DNA of 64,000 bases from Betaproteobacteria bacterium LSUCC0117 (GCA_030441535.1 JAUJFZ010000004.1:186001-250000), one strand, 5' to 3'; counted from the stretch's first letter, positions 52,045 to 61,546 are shown. Program-made: numbers and translations. The notes: generated from the sequence alone by a model not told the origin.

Positions 52045-52494
52045 ATGACGGTTCCATCAGATCCCCAAGCCCTTGCTGAGCAGGCAGCCGAGGCGATGTG
52101 GTCGCGAGATCGAGCGGCACAGACCCTCGGTATGTCGCGGGTATCGATCGCGCCGGGGCAGGCCACCTTACAGATGGTGGTTCGTCCGGACATGACCAAT
52201 GGCCATCACATTTGTCATGGCGGTTTGATTTTCACGCTGGCAGACACGGCTTTCGCATATGCCTGCAATAGCTACAACCAAACCACGGTGGCGTCAGGCT
52301 GCAACATTGATTTTTTAGCCCCTGCGCGCGAGGGCGACACGCTTGAGGCGGTTGCAATTGAGCGGTCTGCTGCGGGGCGCACGGGGGTTTACGACGTGGA
52401 CGTTCGCGTCGTGGGTGGGGGTGCAGTGGCTTTGTTCCGTGGAAAAAGCTATCGCATCAAAGGCGAGGTGATTGCGGGATTGCAGGGGACATAA
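52045..52494 (+). CDS. paaI: PaaI, phenylacetyl-CoA pathway thioesterase
   Basis: Hot-dog-fold thioesterase, 149 aa, with NGHHICHGGLIFTLADTAFAYACN holding the catalytic aspartate and the conserved HGG. PaaI releases CoA from ring-hydroxylated or stalled intermediates and so protects the CoA pool. Placement between paaG and paaK supports the assignment. Confidence 0.9.
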   Translation: MTVPSDPQALAEQAAEAMWSRDRAAQTLGMSRVSIAPGQATLQMVVRPDMTNGHHICHGGLIFTLADTAFAYACNSYNQTTVASGCNIDFLAPAREGDTLEAVAIERSAAGRTGVYDVDVRVVGGGAVALFRGKSYRIKGEVIAGLQGT

Positions 52495-52497
52495 ACA

Positions 52498-53820
52498 ATG
52501 ACAACCAGTCCAAACGAAGCTATTTTGGAGCCCATTGAGCGGGCGAGTCGCGATGAGGTGCAGGCCCTGCAATTGCAGCGCTTGCAGTGGTCGGTGCGGC
52601 ATACCTATGACAACGTGGCGCCGTTCCGTGCCAAATGCGATGCCAAGGGCGTGCACCCCGATGATTTGAAACAGTTGTCGGACTTGTCACTCTTTCCCTT
52701 CATGACGAAGGCGGATTTGCGCGACCACTACCCCTTTGGATTATTCGCGGCGCCGCGCGATCAAATCATCCGATTGCACGCATCCAGCGGTACCACTGGT
52801 AAATCGGTGGTGATGGGGTACACCGCAGCGGACCTGGATACTTGGGCCCAGTTGGTTGCGCGCTCATTGCGCGCCGCTGGGGTCAAACCTGGGGAAATGG
52901 TCCACAACGCCTATGGTTACGGCATGTTCACCGGGGGCTTGGGCGCCCACTACGGCATCGAGCGATTGGGCTGTACGGTGGTGCCTGTTTCAGGTGGTCA
53001 AACGGTCAAGCAAGTGCAGCAGATCATCGATTTCCGACCTGATGCCATCATGGTCACCCCCTCGTTCTCATTGGTGATTGCCGAGGAGTTCGAGCGCCAA
53101 GGCATCCAGCCCGGTGACATTTCTTTGAAGGTCGGCATCTTCGGTGCGGAAGCGTGGGGCGAGGGCATGCGTGCCGAAATCGAGGCCAAGTTGGGCATCG
53201 ATGCCGTAGACATTTACGGCCTCACCGAGGTGATGGGACCCGGCGTAGCGTCGGAGTGTATCGAGACCAAAGATGGCCCAGTGATTTGGGAAGATCATTT
53301 TTATCCTGAAATCATCGACTCTGAAACGGGCGACGTGCTCCCCGATGGCAGTGAAGGCGAGTTGGTCTTCACGTCACTCACCAAGGTGGCCTCGCCAGTG
53401 ATTCGGTATCGGACCCGCGACTTAACAGCGCTCCTGCCGCCGACAGCGCGATCCTTCCGTCGGATCAAAAAGATCACGGGACGGACCGATGACATGTTGA
53501 TCATCCGAGGCGTGAACGTTTTCCCGAGCCAGATCGAGGAGCAGATCATGGCCGATACGGCGTTGGCACCGATCTATCAGATCCACGTCAGTCGCCCCAG
53601 CCACTTGGACGAGGTGGAGGTGCATTGTGAAGTGAAGCGCGAGGTTTCAGCTCAGCTGGATGCAGCCACTATTGCGGCCATTGGCGATCGTTTGAAACAA
53701 CGCATCAAAGCGAACATTGGCATCTCAACGCAGGTCAAAGTGTTTCCGGCGGATAGCCTGCAACGCATTGAAGTCGGTAAAGCCAAGCGGGTCTACGACA
53801 CGCGTGCCCAGCAAATTTAA
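52498..53820 (+). CDS. paaK: PaaK, phenylacetate-CoA ligase
   Basis: AMP-forming ligase, 440 aa, that activates phenylacetate to phenylacetyl-CoA. Segments: P-loop SSGTTGKSVVMG, AYGYGMFTGGLGAHYG, DIYGLTEVMGPGVASEC, and the hinge ITGRTDDMLIIRGVNVFPSQIEE. Length matches PaaK of other proteobacteria. Entry step of the pathway, placed before the oxygenase genes. Confidence 0.94.
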   Translation: MTTSPNEAILEPIERASRDEVQALQLQRLQWSVRHTYDNVAPFRAKCDAKGVHPDDLKQLSDLSLFPFMTKADLRDHYPFGLFAAPRDQIIRLHASSGTTGKSVVMGYTAADLDTWAQLVARSLRAAGVKPGEMVHNAYGYGMFTGGLGAHYGIERLGCTVVPVSGGQTVKQVQQIIDFRPDAIMVTPSFSLVIAEEFERQGIQPGDISLKVGIFGAEAWGEGMRAEIEAKLGIDAVDIYGLTEVMGPGVASECIETKDGPVIWEDHFYPEIIDSETGDVLPDGSEGELVFTSLTKVASPVIRYRTRDLTALLPPTARSFRRIKKITGRTDDMLIIRGVNVFPSQIEEQIMADTALAPIYQIHVSRPSHLDEVEVHCEVKREVSAQLDAATIAAIGDRLKQRIKANIGISTQVKVFPADSLQRIEVGKAKRVYDTRAQQI

Positions 53821-53837
53821 AGGAAGCGACGAACCCC

Positions 53838-54848
53838 ATGTACACGCAATCTTTCATCAACGCGGACGCCTCATCTGCTGCAGCGCCCGCACAGGTTTCT
53901 CCGATTGAATCGCCCGAGCGCATGGCGGCTTTCGATCGCGCCATCGATGCGGATGGGCGCATTGAGCCACAAGACTGGATGCCCCAGGCCTACCGTAAAA
54001 CATTGATCCGCCAAATCAGTCAACACGCACACAGCGAAATTGTGGGCATGTTGCCCGAAGGCAATTGGATCAGCCGCGCGCCCAGTTTGAAGCGTAAAGC
54101 CATTCTGCTGGCCAAGGTTCAAGACGAGGCGGGTCACGGTTTGTACCTTTACAGCGCCGCCGAGACGTTGGGCGTGAGCCGCGACAGCTTGCTGGACGCG
54201 TTGCACACGGGGCGCGCTAAATACAGTTCTATCTTCAATTACCCCACCTTGACGTGGGCGGACGTCGGCGTGATCGGATGGTTGGTTGATGGTGCGGCCA
54301 TCATGAACCAAATCCCGTTGTGTCGATGCTCATACGGACCCTATGCGCGCGCCATGATCCGGGTTTGCAAAGAGGAAAGTTTCCACCAGCGCCAAGGGTA
54401 TGAAGCGCTGCTGGTCATGATGAAAGAGGGTACCGATGCCCAAAAGGCCATGGTGCAGGACGCTGTGAACCGTTGGTGGTGGAAGTGTCTCGCCATGTTT
54501 GGACCGCCAGATGCGGACAGCCCAAACAGCGCCCAAGGGATGCGTTGGGGCATCAAGCGCATCAGTAACGATGATCTGCGACAGAAATTTGTCGATGCCA
54601 CCATCCCGCAAGCAGAGGTTTTGGGTGTCACGGTCCCGGACCCCGATTTGAAGTGGAACGCCGATCGTGGCCACTACGATTTCGGCGCGATTGATTGGGA
54701 CGAGTTTTGGGCCACCGTGAACGGGAATGGTCCCTGCAACAGAGAGCGCTTGGCCACCCGCGTGAAAGCGTGGGATGAAGGCCAGTGGGTGCGCGAGGCC
54801 GCAGTGGCCCACGCCAACAAAAACAAACGCGAGGAGAAAGCGGCATGA
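53838..54848 (+). CDS. paaA: PaaA, phenylacetyl-CoA epoxidase catalytic subunit
   Basis: Diiron oxygenase subunit, 336 aa. The iron-ligand helices are visible in EIVGMLPEGNWISRAP, KVQDEAGHG (E-x-x-H pair) and KEESFHQRQG. From memory it aligns almost without gaps to E. coli PaaA, ending in EAAVAHANKN. It forms the core of the multicomponent epoxidase with PaaB, C and E. AAAGGA precedes the ATG; its stop overlaps paaB. Confidence 0.95.
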   Translation: MYTQSFINADASSAAAPAQVSPIESPERMAAFDRAIDADGRIEPQDWMPQAYRKTLIRQISQHAHSEIVGMLPEGNWISRAPSLKRKAILLAKVQDEAGHGLYLYSAAETLGVSRDSLLDALHTGRAKYSSIFNYPTLTWADVGVIGWLVDGAAIMNQIPLCRCSYGPYARAMIRVCKEESFHQRQGYEALLVMMKEGTDAQKAMVQDAVNRWWWKCLAMFGPPDADSPNSAQGMRWGIKRISNDDLRQKFVDATIPQAEVLGVTVPDPDLKWNADRGHYDFGAIDWDEFWATVNGNGPCNRERLATRVKAWDEGQWVREAAVAHANKNKREEKAA

Positions 54849-55138
54849 CGAAACCCTTGTCCGAGTGGCCACTCTGGGAAATATTTGTGCGCAGCAAACA
54901 GGGTCTTGAGCACAAGCACTGTGGTAGTTTGCATGCCAGCGACGCGCAGCACGCCCTGCAAATGGCGCGTGACGTGTACACCCGTCGTCAAGAGGGTGTC
55001 AGCATTTGGGTCATTCCATCGAGCGCCATCACAGCGAGCTCGCCCGATGAAAAAGGCGAATTCTTTGATCCGGCGAACGACAAAATCTACCGTCACCCCA
55101 CCTTCTACACCATCCCTGACGAAGTGGGGCACATGTGA
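54845..55138 (+). CDS. paaB: PaaB, phenylacetyl-CoA epoxidase subunit
   Basis: Small structural subunit, 97 aa from ATG 54845, which overlaps the paaA stop as ATGA; an in-frame start at 54785 is rejected since it would add paaA antisense-like sequence. Segments WPLWEIFVRSKQGLEHKHCGSLHA and RRQEGVSIWVIPS are diagnostic. It links PaaAC heterodimers in the complex. Confidence 0.94.
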   Translation: MTKPLSEWPLWEIFVRSKQGLEHKHCGSLHASDAQHALQMARDVYTRRQEGVSIWVIPSSAITASSPDEKGEFFDPANDKIYRHPTFYTIPDEVGHM

Positions 55139-55917
55139 TGGCGGCCGTTGATTACTGGCTGCATTTGGCTGATAACGTCCTGGTGTTGGGTCAGCGCAAT
55201 GCCGAGTGGTGCGGTCATGGACCAATCCTTGAGGAGGATATTGCCATGACCAACAACAGCCTCGATTTGATTGGTCAAGCCCGCATGCTTTACCAGGTGG
55301 CCGCGGCACGATTGGGTGATGGGTCGACTGAAGATTCGTTGGCGTACTTCCGCGATCCCCAGGCGTTTAAGAACCTAACGTTGCTTGAGCTGCCGCATCA
55401 TGGTCCGTTGGTGGGGTACGCCGTAGACAATCGCGATTATGCGGTCACCATCGTGCGTAATTTTCTTTACAGCGCGTTGATGGCGTTGGTTTGGGAGCGG
55501 CTGCAAGCCAGCAAGGACTCTGACATGGCTGCGATTGCGGCCAAGTCGCTAAAGGAAACCCGCTACCACCTGCGCCACGCCCATGACTGGCTGATCCGCT
55601 TTGGTGATGGCACCGAGGTCTCTGCGCAGCGTGCGCAAGCCGCTTTGGATTACTTGCTGCCGTTCACGCAAGAGTTTTGGTCTGCCGCCCCCTACGAGCA
55701 GGCTGCCGTTGACGCGGGCTTGGCCATTGACGTGCGCTCGCTGCAGGCCGAATGGGAACAGCTTGTAGCGCACACGCTTGAAGTGGCTAAGCTGCAGTTC
55801 TCGCCGAGAACGGGTTACCAGACGCAGGGCAAACTGGGACAGCACTCAGAGCACCTCAGTTACCTGTTGGGCGAGATGCAAAGTCTGGCCCGGGCGCACC
55901 CCGAGGGCGTGTGGTGA
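55138..55917 (+). CDS. paaC: PaaC, phenylacetyl-CoA epoxidase structural subunit
   Basis: 259 aa from ATG 55138 (GTG 55135 is the alternative). Ferritin-like helical subunit with LGQRNAEWCGHGPILEEDIAMTNN, LDLIGQARMLYQ and KETRYHLRHAHDWLIRFGDGTE. It pairs with PaaA but lacks a working diiron centre in known homologues. ATG overlaps the last base of the paaB stop; the end overlaps paaD. Confidence 0.94.
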   Translation: MAAVDYWLHLADNVLVLGQRNAEWCGHGPILEEDIAMTNNSLDLIGQARMLYQVAAARLGDGSTEDSLAYFRDPQAFKNLTLLELPHHGPLVGYAVDNRDYAVTIVRNFLYSALMALVWERLQASKDSDMAAIAAKSLKETRYHLRHAHDWLIRFGDGTEVSAQRAQAALDYLLPFTQEFWSAAPYEQAAVDAGLAIDVRSLQAEWEQLVAHTLEVAKLQFSPRTGYQTQGKLGQHSEHLSYLLGEMQSLARAHPEGVW

Positions 55918-56453
55918 GTACTTCGGTGAATGCGGATATGGAGACACGGTTGGCACGCGCGACCCGCTTGCTGGCGACCGTGACTGATCCTGAAATACCC
56001 GTTGTGTCGTTAGACGAGATGGGGATTGTGCGCGGCGTGTTTGAAGAAGCCGATGGCGGTATTCGTGTGGTGATCACCCCTACGTACAGCGGGTGTCCGG
56101 CGATGACGCAAATCGAGGATGACATCCGCGCCGTCTTACAGCCACTCGGTCAAAAGATCACCGTGGAGACCCAGCTTTCGCCGGCTTGGACGACCGATTG
56201 GATGACCTCAACAGCAAAAGAAAAGCTGCGTGCCTACGGCATTGCACCCCCCAGTCGCGTGTGTGGCTCAGCCGCGGCGCAACCGCAGGTGATGCAATTT
56301 ATCCGTGATGCAGCTGTCGTCGATGCGGTCGATTGCCCACACTGCGGGTCGGCGCAGACGGTCGAGGCGTCCCATTTTGGTTCGACGCCCTGCAAAGCAC
56401 TCTACAAATGTTTGAGCTGCCAAGAGCCATTTGATTATTTCAAACCCTTTTAA
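55914..56453 (+). CDS. paaD: PaaD, iron-sulfur assembly factor of the epoxidase
   Basis: 179 aa from GTG 55914, overlapping the paaC stop as GTGA. N-terminal MIP18/DUF59-type domain (LLATVTDPEIPVVSLDEMGIV, TPTYSGCPAM); the C-terminus carries two cysteine pairs (CPHCGS and CLSC) that probably bind zinc or a cluster. PaaD is needed to mature the PaaE cluster or the complex. Confidence 0.92.
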   Translation: MSTSVNADMETRLARATRLLATVTDPEIPVVSLDEMGIVRGVFEEADGGIRVVITPTYSGCPAMTQIEDDIRAVLQPLGQKITVETQLSPAWTTDWMTSTAKEKLRAYGIAPPSRVCGSAAAQPQVMQFIRDAAVVDAVDCPHCGSAQTVEASHFGSTPCKALYKCLSCQEPFDYFKPF

Positions 56454-56471
56454 CTTGTTGGACCGATTCGC

Positions 56472-57575
56472 ATGACAGCCACACCGCAGTTTCAACCTTT
56501 GCGTGTAAAGCGCGTTAGCCCAGAGGCCGCAGGTGCTGTTGCCGTTGCGTTTGACATTCCCCCTGCGCTACGCGATACCTTTCGCTTTGAGCCCGGGCAA
56601 TTCATTACCCTGAAGGCCGCACCCAATGGAGAAGAGGTGAGACGCAATTACTCCATCAGCAGCACCCGACGACGTTTGACAGAAACCGGCGAGATCGAGA
56701 TTGGTGTGCGCCCGGTGGAGGGCGGCCTTGTGTCCAACTGGTTGGCGAGTGCGGTCGCAGCGGGGGACACCCTGAGCGTCATGCCTCCCGAGGGCCGGTT
56801 TGTGATCAAGCGCGCTCGCGCCATGCATCGCGTTGGCTTTGCGGCGGGTTCAGGTATCACCCCCATTTTGTCGATCGCGGCCACTAGTTTGGAAGAGCAA
56901 CCCCAGTCCAAATTCACCTTGGTTTATGGCAACAAACGCATGGCGAGTGTCATGTTCAACGAGGCCTTGCAGGATTTGAAGGACCGCTATCCAGATCGAT
57001 TCACGATGCTGCACATTCTGTCGCGACAGAGCCAAGAAGTGGACTTACTACAGGGGCGAATTGACGCGGAAAAAGTCGAGGCGATCACAGCTACCTTGTT
57101 ACCGATCGCCAGCATGGACGAGGTGTTTGTATGCGGCCCTGAGGCCATGATTGAGAGCGTGGAGGCCACGCTGATTGCCTTGGGATTGCCAGCGAAAAGA
57201 CTGTATAGCGAGCGTTTCGCCACGGCACACGCCGCACCGAAGCCCCAGCGCCCTGCAGGGGCCAGCGGTGAAGCCGCCCAAGCGGATACCGCCAAGCAGG
57301 TGAAGTTGTCCTTGATGCTTGATGGCAAATTACACGAGCTGGCACTGGGCGCTGATGAGCACGTTCTTGATGCGGCGCTGGAGGCAGGTCTTGATCTACC
57401 GTTCTCCTGTAAGGCGGGCGTTTGCAGTACGTGCCGATGCAAGTTGACTGCAGGCTCTGTGGTGATGGATAAGAACTTCACACTCGAGCCCGACGAAGTT
57501 GCGCAGGGCTATGTCTTGAGTTGTCAGGCGCGCGCCACCAGCGCGCAGGTTGCCGTTGACTTTGACCACCGCTGA
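56472..57575 (+). CDS. paaE: PaaE, phenylacetyl-CoA epoxidase reductase
   Basis: 367 aa. FAD-binding domain with RNYSIS and GGLVSNWL, NADPH-binding domain with AAGSGITPILS and VFVCGPEAMI, and a C-terminal plant-type ferredoxin with CKAGVCSTCRCK and a last cysteine in LSCQA. It passes electrons from NADPH to PaaA. An Ala/Pro-rich linker (about 255-280) joins reductase and ferredoxin. Its end overlaps the regulator gene. Confidence 0.95.
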   Translation: MTATPQFQPLRVKRVSPEAAGAVAVAFDIPPALRDTFRFEPGQFITLKAAPNGEEVRRNYSISSTRRRLTETGEIEIGVRPVEGGLVSNWLASAVAAGDTLSVMPPEGRFVIKRARAMHRVGFAAGSGITPILSIAATSLEEQPQSKFTLVYGNKRMASVMFNEALQDLKDRYPDRFTMLHILSRQSQEVDLLQGRIDAEKVEAITATLLPIASMDEVFVCGPEAMIESVEATLIALGLPAKRLYSERFATAHAAPKPQRPAGASGEAAQADTAKQVKLSLMLDGKLHELALGADEHVLDAALEAGLDLPFSCKAGVCSTCRCKLTAGSVVMDKNFTLEPDEVAQGYVLSCQARATSAQVAVDFDHR

Positions 57576-58506
57576 AGCCTTACTGCATCACCACATTGAT
57601 GCTTTCAAGACCGAGCGGCGTGTCAAAGCAGGCTCGGTCATCGTCACCGCTTTTGGTGATGCCATCGCGCCTCGTGGTGGGGTGTTGTGGTTAGGCAGTC
57701 TGATTCAACTGTTGGCGCCCTTGGGCATCAATGAGCGCTTGGTCAGGACCGCTGCATTCCGGCTTGTAAAGGAGGATTGGCTGGTTGCCCACGCGGCGGG
57801 GCGGCGCACCAACTATGCGTTGTCTGTGAATGGGCGTATTCGCATTCAAGAGGCCTCTCGCCACATTTACGCCATATCGGCCCCCCAGTGGGACGGCGCT
57901 TGGCGCCTGCTGGCGTTGTTGGGTGAGGTCAATGGCCGCCCCCGAGAAGCCTTGAGGCGTGCCCTCTATTGGCAGGGCTTTGGCGAGCTGAATGGCCCGG
58001 TGTTCGTTCACCCGAGCGCAGATTGGGGCGCTGTGTTCGATGCGTTGACACAAGAAGGTCTACAGGACACGGTATCGGCGCTGGTGCCCTTCACCGCGCA
58101 AACCCCTGATGTGTTGGGTGCGGGCACGGCGCGTGATGTGGTTCATCGCGCTTGGGATTTGCAGCAATTGGGGCTCGATTACGCGGCTTTCGTTCGTTGT
58201 TATCTGCCCATAGAAAACGCGTTGAATCAGGTGGGCAATTCGCTTCAACCAGGGCTGGCTTTTCAGTTGCGGTTACTACTGCTGCACGATTTCCGCCGCC
58301 TTTTATTGCGCGACCCGTTGCTGCCCGAGGCTTTGTTACCCGACCAATGGCCGGGTGTGGAGGCGCGTACCCTGTGTCGCGCGGTTTATAAATGCCTTTG
58401 GGAGGCATCGGAGCGCTATTTGGCTGACACTTTACAATTGGCCGATGGTGCACCGCTACAACATGCCGCAAAGGTGCCAGGTCCCATGGCTGCCTGGTTG
58501 CTATGA
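57556..58506 (+). CDS. paaX: PaaX-family transcriptional repressor
   Basis: About 316 aa. N-terminal winged-helix part with GSVIVTAFGDAIAPRGG and NERLVRTAAFRLVKEDWL, a central domain with WDGAWRLLALL, and a C-terminal domain with CRAVYKCLWEASERYL, all typical of PaaX, which responds to phenylacetyl-CoA. No ATG is present; TTG 57556 has AGG six bases before it, TTG 57550 and 57562 are alternatives. The start lies inside paaE, so translation is coupled. It is the last paa gene and probably controls the operon. Confidence 0.88.
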   Translation: MTLTTAEALLHHHIDAFKTERRVKAGSVIVTAFGDAIAPRGGVLWLGSLIQLLAPLGINERLVRTAAFRLVKEDWLVAHAAGRRTNYALSVNGRIRIQEASRHIYAISAPQWDGAWRLLALLGEVNGRPREALRRALYWQGFGELNGPVFVHPSADWGAVFDALTQEGLQDTVSALVPFTAQTPDVLGAGTARDVVHRAWDLQQLGLDYAAFVRCYLPIENALNQVGNSLQPGLAFQLRLLLLHDFRRLLLRDPLLPEALLPDQWPGVEARTLCRAVYKCLWEASERYLADTLQLADGAPLQHAAKVPGPMAAWLL

Positions 58507-58537
58507 TCGCCGCATCAACACCCCACAGCATCTTTTT

Positions 58538-59896
58538 ATGACGACACCCAGCGCAACGCTGGCGGCATTTGCCGCCAACACAACCTTCACCGATATCCCC
58601 GAGCCAGTGATCCGAAAAATCGAGGACTTATCGGTGGACTGGGTCGGCTCAGTCGTTGCCGGAAAGGGCGCGCGCGCGGTCGAAACCATTGCCCAATTTG
58701 CGATCGCCGCCGGGCCAGAGCAAGGCACGGCAGAAATCATTAATGCACGGCGCACCACCAGCCCGTACTTCGCGGCAATGGCCAACGCCGCTGCGTCACA
58801 CGTGGCCGAACAGGATGACGTGCACAACGGGTCAGTCTTCCACCCCGCGACCGTCGTTTTTCCAGCCGCACTGGCGGTCGCGCAAGCGATTGGTGCAAGT
58901 GGCCAAGCGTTGTTGACAGCGTGCGTTGTGGGCTATGAGGTAGGCATTCGTATTGGCGAATACTTGGGGCGACCGCACTACAAAATTTTTCACACCACAG
59001 GAACAGCCGGTACCGTCGCAGCCGCTGCAGCCGTCGGCTCGCTGTTGAAACTGACGCCAGCACAAATGCTGCACGCTATGGGGTCCTCGGGCACGATGGC
59101 CGCTGGACTTTGGGAATTCTTGCGAACCGCCGCTGATAGCAAGCAATTGCACACGGCGCACGCGTCGGCATCGGGCCTGATGGCGGCGACGCTGGCCCGC
59201 GATGGCTTTACCGGTGCAGCGCAAATTTTAGAGGGGCCTCAGGGGATGGGCGCGGGCATGAGCCGTGATACCGACACCGCGCGCCTGACTGACGGTTTGG
59301 GGGTCCGGTGGGCCACCGTTGAAACGTCCTTCAAATACCACGCGAGTTGTCGCCACACCCACCCAGCGGCTGACGCGCTGTTGCAAGTCATGCAAACCCA
59401 TGGCTTGCAGTTGAATTCGATTTTGGCCGTCGAGACGTTGGTGCATCAAGGTGCGGTAGATGTATTGGGCCCGGTTGTCGATCCTCAAACCGTGCACCAA
59501 AGCAAGTTTTCTATGGGAACCGTTTTGGCGTTGGTGGCGCAGTTCGGCCACGCTAGCCTCACTGCTTTTGATGCGCATTACCGCAGCGACGTGACGCGCG
59601 CTTTCGCCGATAAGGTCAGCATGACAGTTGACCCTGAAGTGGATGCCGCCTACCCACAACGCTGGATTGGGAAAGTGATCGTGACGACCGTGGATGGTCG
59701 TCGCTTGAGTGGGCGCGTTGATGAACCGAAAGGTGACCCAGGAAACACCTTGTCGCGCGCGGAAATCACTGACAAGGCAATGCGCTTGGCCGCCTACAGT
59801 GGCGGCGCTTCGGAGGAAGCCATGGCGGCCCTGATTGAGCGATTGTGGCTAGTCGCTGAATGGCCAACGGTTGGTCGATTCTGGACACCGGAATGA
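58538..59896 (+). CDS. MmgE/PrpD-family protein
   Basis: 452 aa from ATG 58538; the open frame from 58355 overlaps paaX and is not used. MmgE/PrpD segments: LSVDWVGSVVAGKGARAVE, AANAAASHVAEQDDVHNGSVFHP, FHTTGTAGTVAAAAAVG, and FKYHASCRHTHPAADAL. The family includes 2-methylcitrate dehydratase and cis-aconitate decarboxylase, but most members are untested. No prpB or prpC is adjacent. It is coupled by ATGA to the next SDR gene. Confidence 0.88.
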   Translation: MTTPSATLAAFAANTTFTDIPEPVIRKIEDLSVDWVGSVVAGKGARAVETIAQFAIAAGPEQGTAEIINARRTTSPYFAAMANAAASHVAEQDDVHNGSVFHPATVVFPAALAVAQAIGASGQALLTACVVGYEVGIRIGEYLGRPHYKIFHTTGTAGTVAAAAAVGSLLKLTPAQMLHAMGSSGTMAAGLWEFLRTAADSKQLHTAHASASGLMAATLARDGFTGAAQILEGPQGMGAGMSRDTDTARLTDGLGVRWATVETSFKYHASCRHTHPAADALLQVMQTHGLQLNSILAVETLVHQGAVDVLGPVVDPQTVHQSKFSMGTVLALVAQFGHASLTAFDAHYRSDVTRAFADKVSMTVDPEVDAAYPQRWIGKVIVTTVDGRRLSGRVDEPKGDPGNTLSRAEITDKAMRLAAYSGGASEEAMAALIERLWLVAEWPTVGRFWTPE

Positions 59897-60600
59897 GCGA
59901 AGGATTGCTGCTATCGAACCCCTACCGGGCCCTGGTTATCGGCGCATCAGGGGCCATTGGCGGGGCGTTCGTTGACGCGTTTCAGAGAGATGTGTTGTGC
60001 AACCATGTGTCCCAACTCTCGCGCCAAACGCAGCCAAGCTTTGATCTCACTGACGCGTCAAGTATCCAGACAAACGCGCAAGCGCTGGCAGCCGAGGGGC
60101 CTTTTGACATCATCATTGATGCGACAGGGCAGTTGACGATCGATGGGGTCGGGCCAGAGAAGTCGCTGGGCGCGCTACAAGCCGACCGGTTGATGCGGCA
60201 GTTTGAAATCAATACCGTCGGCCCGTCGCTGCTGTTGCGGCATTTCTCCGCGCTGCTCGTGAAGGGGCCCGCCGTTTACGGCAAGTTATCAGCTCGCGTT
60301 GGCAGTATCTCTGACAACCAAAAAGGCGGGTGGTACGGCTACCGAGCTGCGAAAGCCGCCTTGAACATGGTGCTTCAAACGGCAGCAATTGAATTGCAGC
60401 GGCGGCAACCGGGGTGGCGCATCGTCGCGCTGCAGCCCGGCACGGTCAGGTCGCGTCTGTCTGACCCGTTCAGCAGTGGCGTGCCGCAGTTGCTGGAACC
60501 CGATGAGTCTGTGCAAGGAATGCTCGCGGCGTTGCGGGCATTGCCCGCCGTATCGGGCGCGCAGTTTATCGACTATCGCGGTCAGTCGATTGGCTGGTAG
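59893..60600 (+). CDS. Short-chain dehydrogenase-like protein
   Basis: 235 aa from ATG 59893, overlapping the MmgE/PrpD stop. The nucleotide motif reads IGASGAIGGA (atypical SDR glycine pattern), and the catalytic part YGYRAAKAALNM keeps the Y-x-x-x-K motif. The segment SARVGSISDNQKGG supplies the serine. Probable NAD(P)-dependent reductase. Pairing with MmgE/PrpD suggests consecutive steps on one acid. Confidence 0.82.
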   Translation: MSEGLLLSNPYRALVIGASGAIGGAFVDAFQRDVLCNHVSQLSRQTQPSFDLTDASSIQTNAQALAAEGPFDIIIDATGQLTIDGVGPEKSLGALQADRLMRQFEINTVGPSLLLRHFSALLVKGPAVYGKLSARVGSISDNQKGGWYGYRAAKAALNMVLQTAAIELQRRQPGWRIVALQPGTVRSRLSDPFSSGVPQLLEPDESVQGMLAALRALPAVSGAQFIDYRGQSIGW

Positions 60601-60611
60601 GTCGGCGGCGC

Positions 60612-61517
60612 TTAGACGGTGATCGGATCGGTCACATCACCTGCCGCTTTTGCGGCCTGGTATCCGGCGTACAAAGCGGTATAGATGGGCCCGGGTTGCC
60701 CGTCACCAACGGGTTTGCCATCGAGCTGGGTAATGGGCAGTACCTCTTTGGTGGCTGAGCTCAGCACCAGTTCATCGGCGTTCATCACATCCGCGCGCGA
60801 GATGTCCTTTAACTTGTAGCCGATGTTTTGCGCCGCGCAAATTTCTGCGATGAGGTCGTAGCGAATGCCCTCCAAAACGTGGTTGTCTTTACAGGGTCCC
60901 ATCACGACGCCGTCTTTGACCACCCAAACATTGCTTGCAGCGGCTTCGCTTAGGAGGTCACCCCGAAACATGACCGTCTCCAGCGCATCCGCGTCGTAAC
61001 TGATTTGCCGCGCGAATACCGCACCGAGCAGGCTGGTCGACTTGATGTGCGCACGCTCCCAGCGAAAATCATCAGCCGTCACGCAGGCCACCCCCTGCGC
61101 GCGTTGCGCCGGTGTGGGCATCTTCATCGCGTTGGTCATCACAAACACGGTTGGTGTGATGTCCTCGGGCATCACGTGGTCACGTAAGGCCACGCCACGG
61201 GTGATTTGGATGTAGACCATTTGATCACTCGCATCCACTGCTTGGCCTTGTTGCGCTGCGTATTCGCCAATCACGCGGTCAATGATGCCTTGCCATTCGT
61301 CATCACTGAGCGGATTTTTGATGCGGGTCTCAGTGAGGCTGCGGCGCATGCGGCTGAGGTGATGCTGCATACGGAAAGGACGACCCTTGTAAACGGGTAC
61401 GACCTCGTAGATGCCGTCGCCAAAAATGAAACCACGGTCCATGACGCTGATGTGAGCTTGGTCAATGGTGGTGAAGGTGCCGTTGAGATAACAGGGGAGC
61501 GCGGGGAGGGTGTTCAT
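60612..61517 (-). CDS. Class IV aminotransferase, D-amino-acid-transaminase-like
   Basis: PLP enzyme, 301 aa. The Schiff-base lysine is K159 in AHIKSTSLLG; DRGFIFGDGIYEVVPVYKG near the start and SEAAASNVWVVKDG later are typical of D-alanine transaminase. Convergent with the SDR gene (11 bases between stops) and divergent from the decayed pyrroline-2-carboxylate reductase gene. A branched-chain aminotransferase is less likely given the IYEVVPVY segment. Confidence 0.88.
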   Translation of the reverse strand: MNTLPALPCYLNGTFTTIDQAHISVMDRGFIFGDGIYEVVPVYKGRPFRMQHHLSRMRRSLTETRIKNPLSDDEWQGIIDRVIGEYAAQQGQAVDASDQMVYIQITRGVALRDHVMPEDITPTVFVMTNAMKMPTPAQRAQGVACVTADDFRWERAHIKSTSLLGAVFARQISYDADALETVMFRGDLLSEAAASNVWVVKDGVVMGPCKDNHVLEGIRYDLIAEICAAQNIGYKLKDISRADVMNADELVLSSATKEVLPITQLDGKPVGDGQPGPIYTALYAGYQAAKAAGDVTDPITV

Positions 61518-61546
61518 TTAGGGGCATTAGAGGGGAATCCCCCTCA

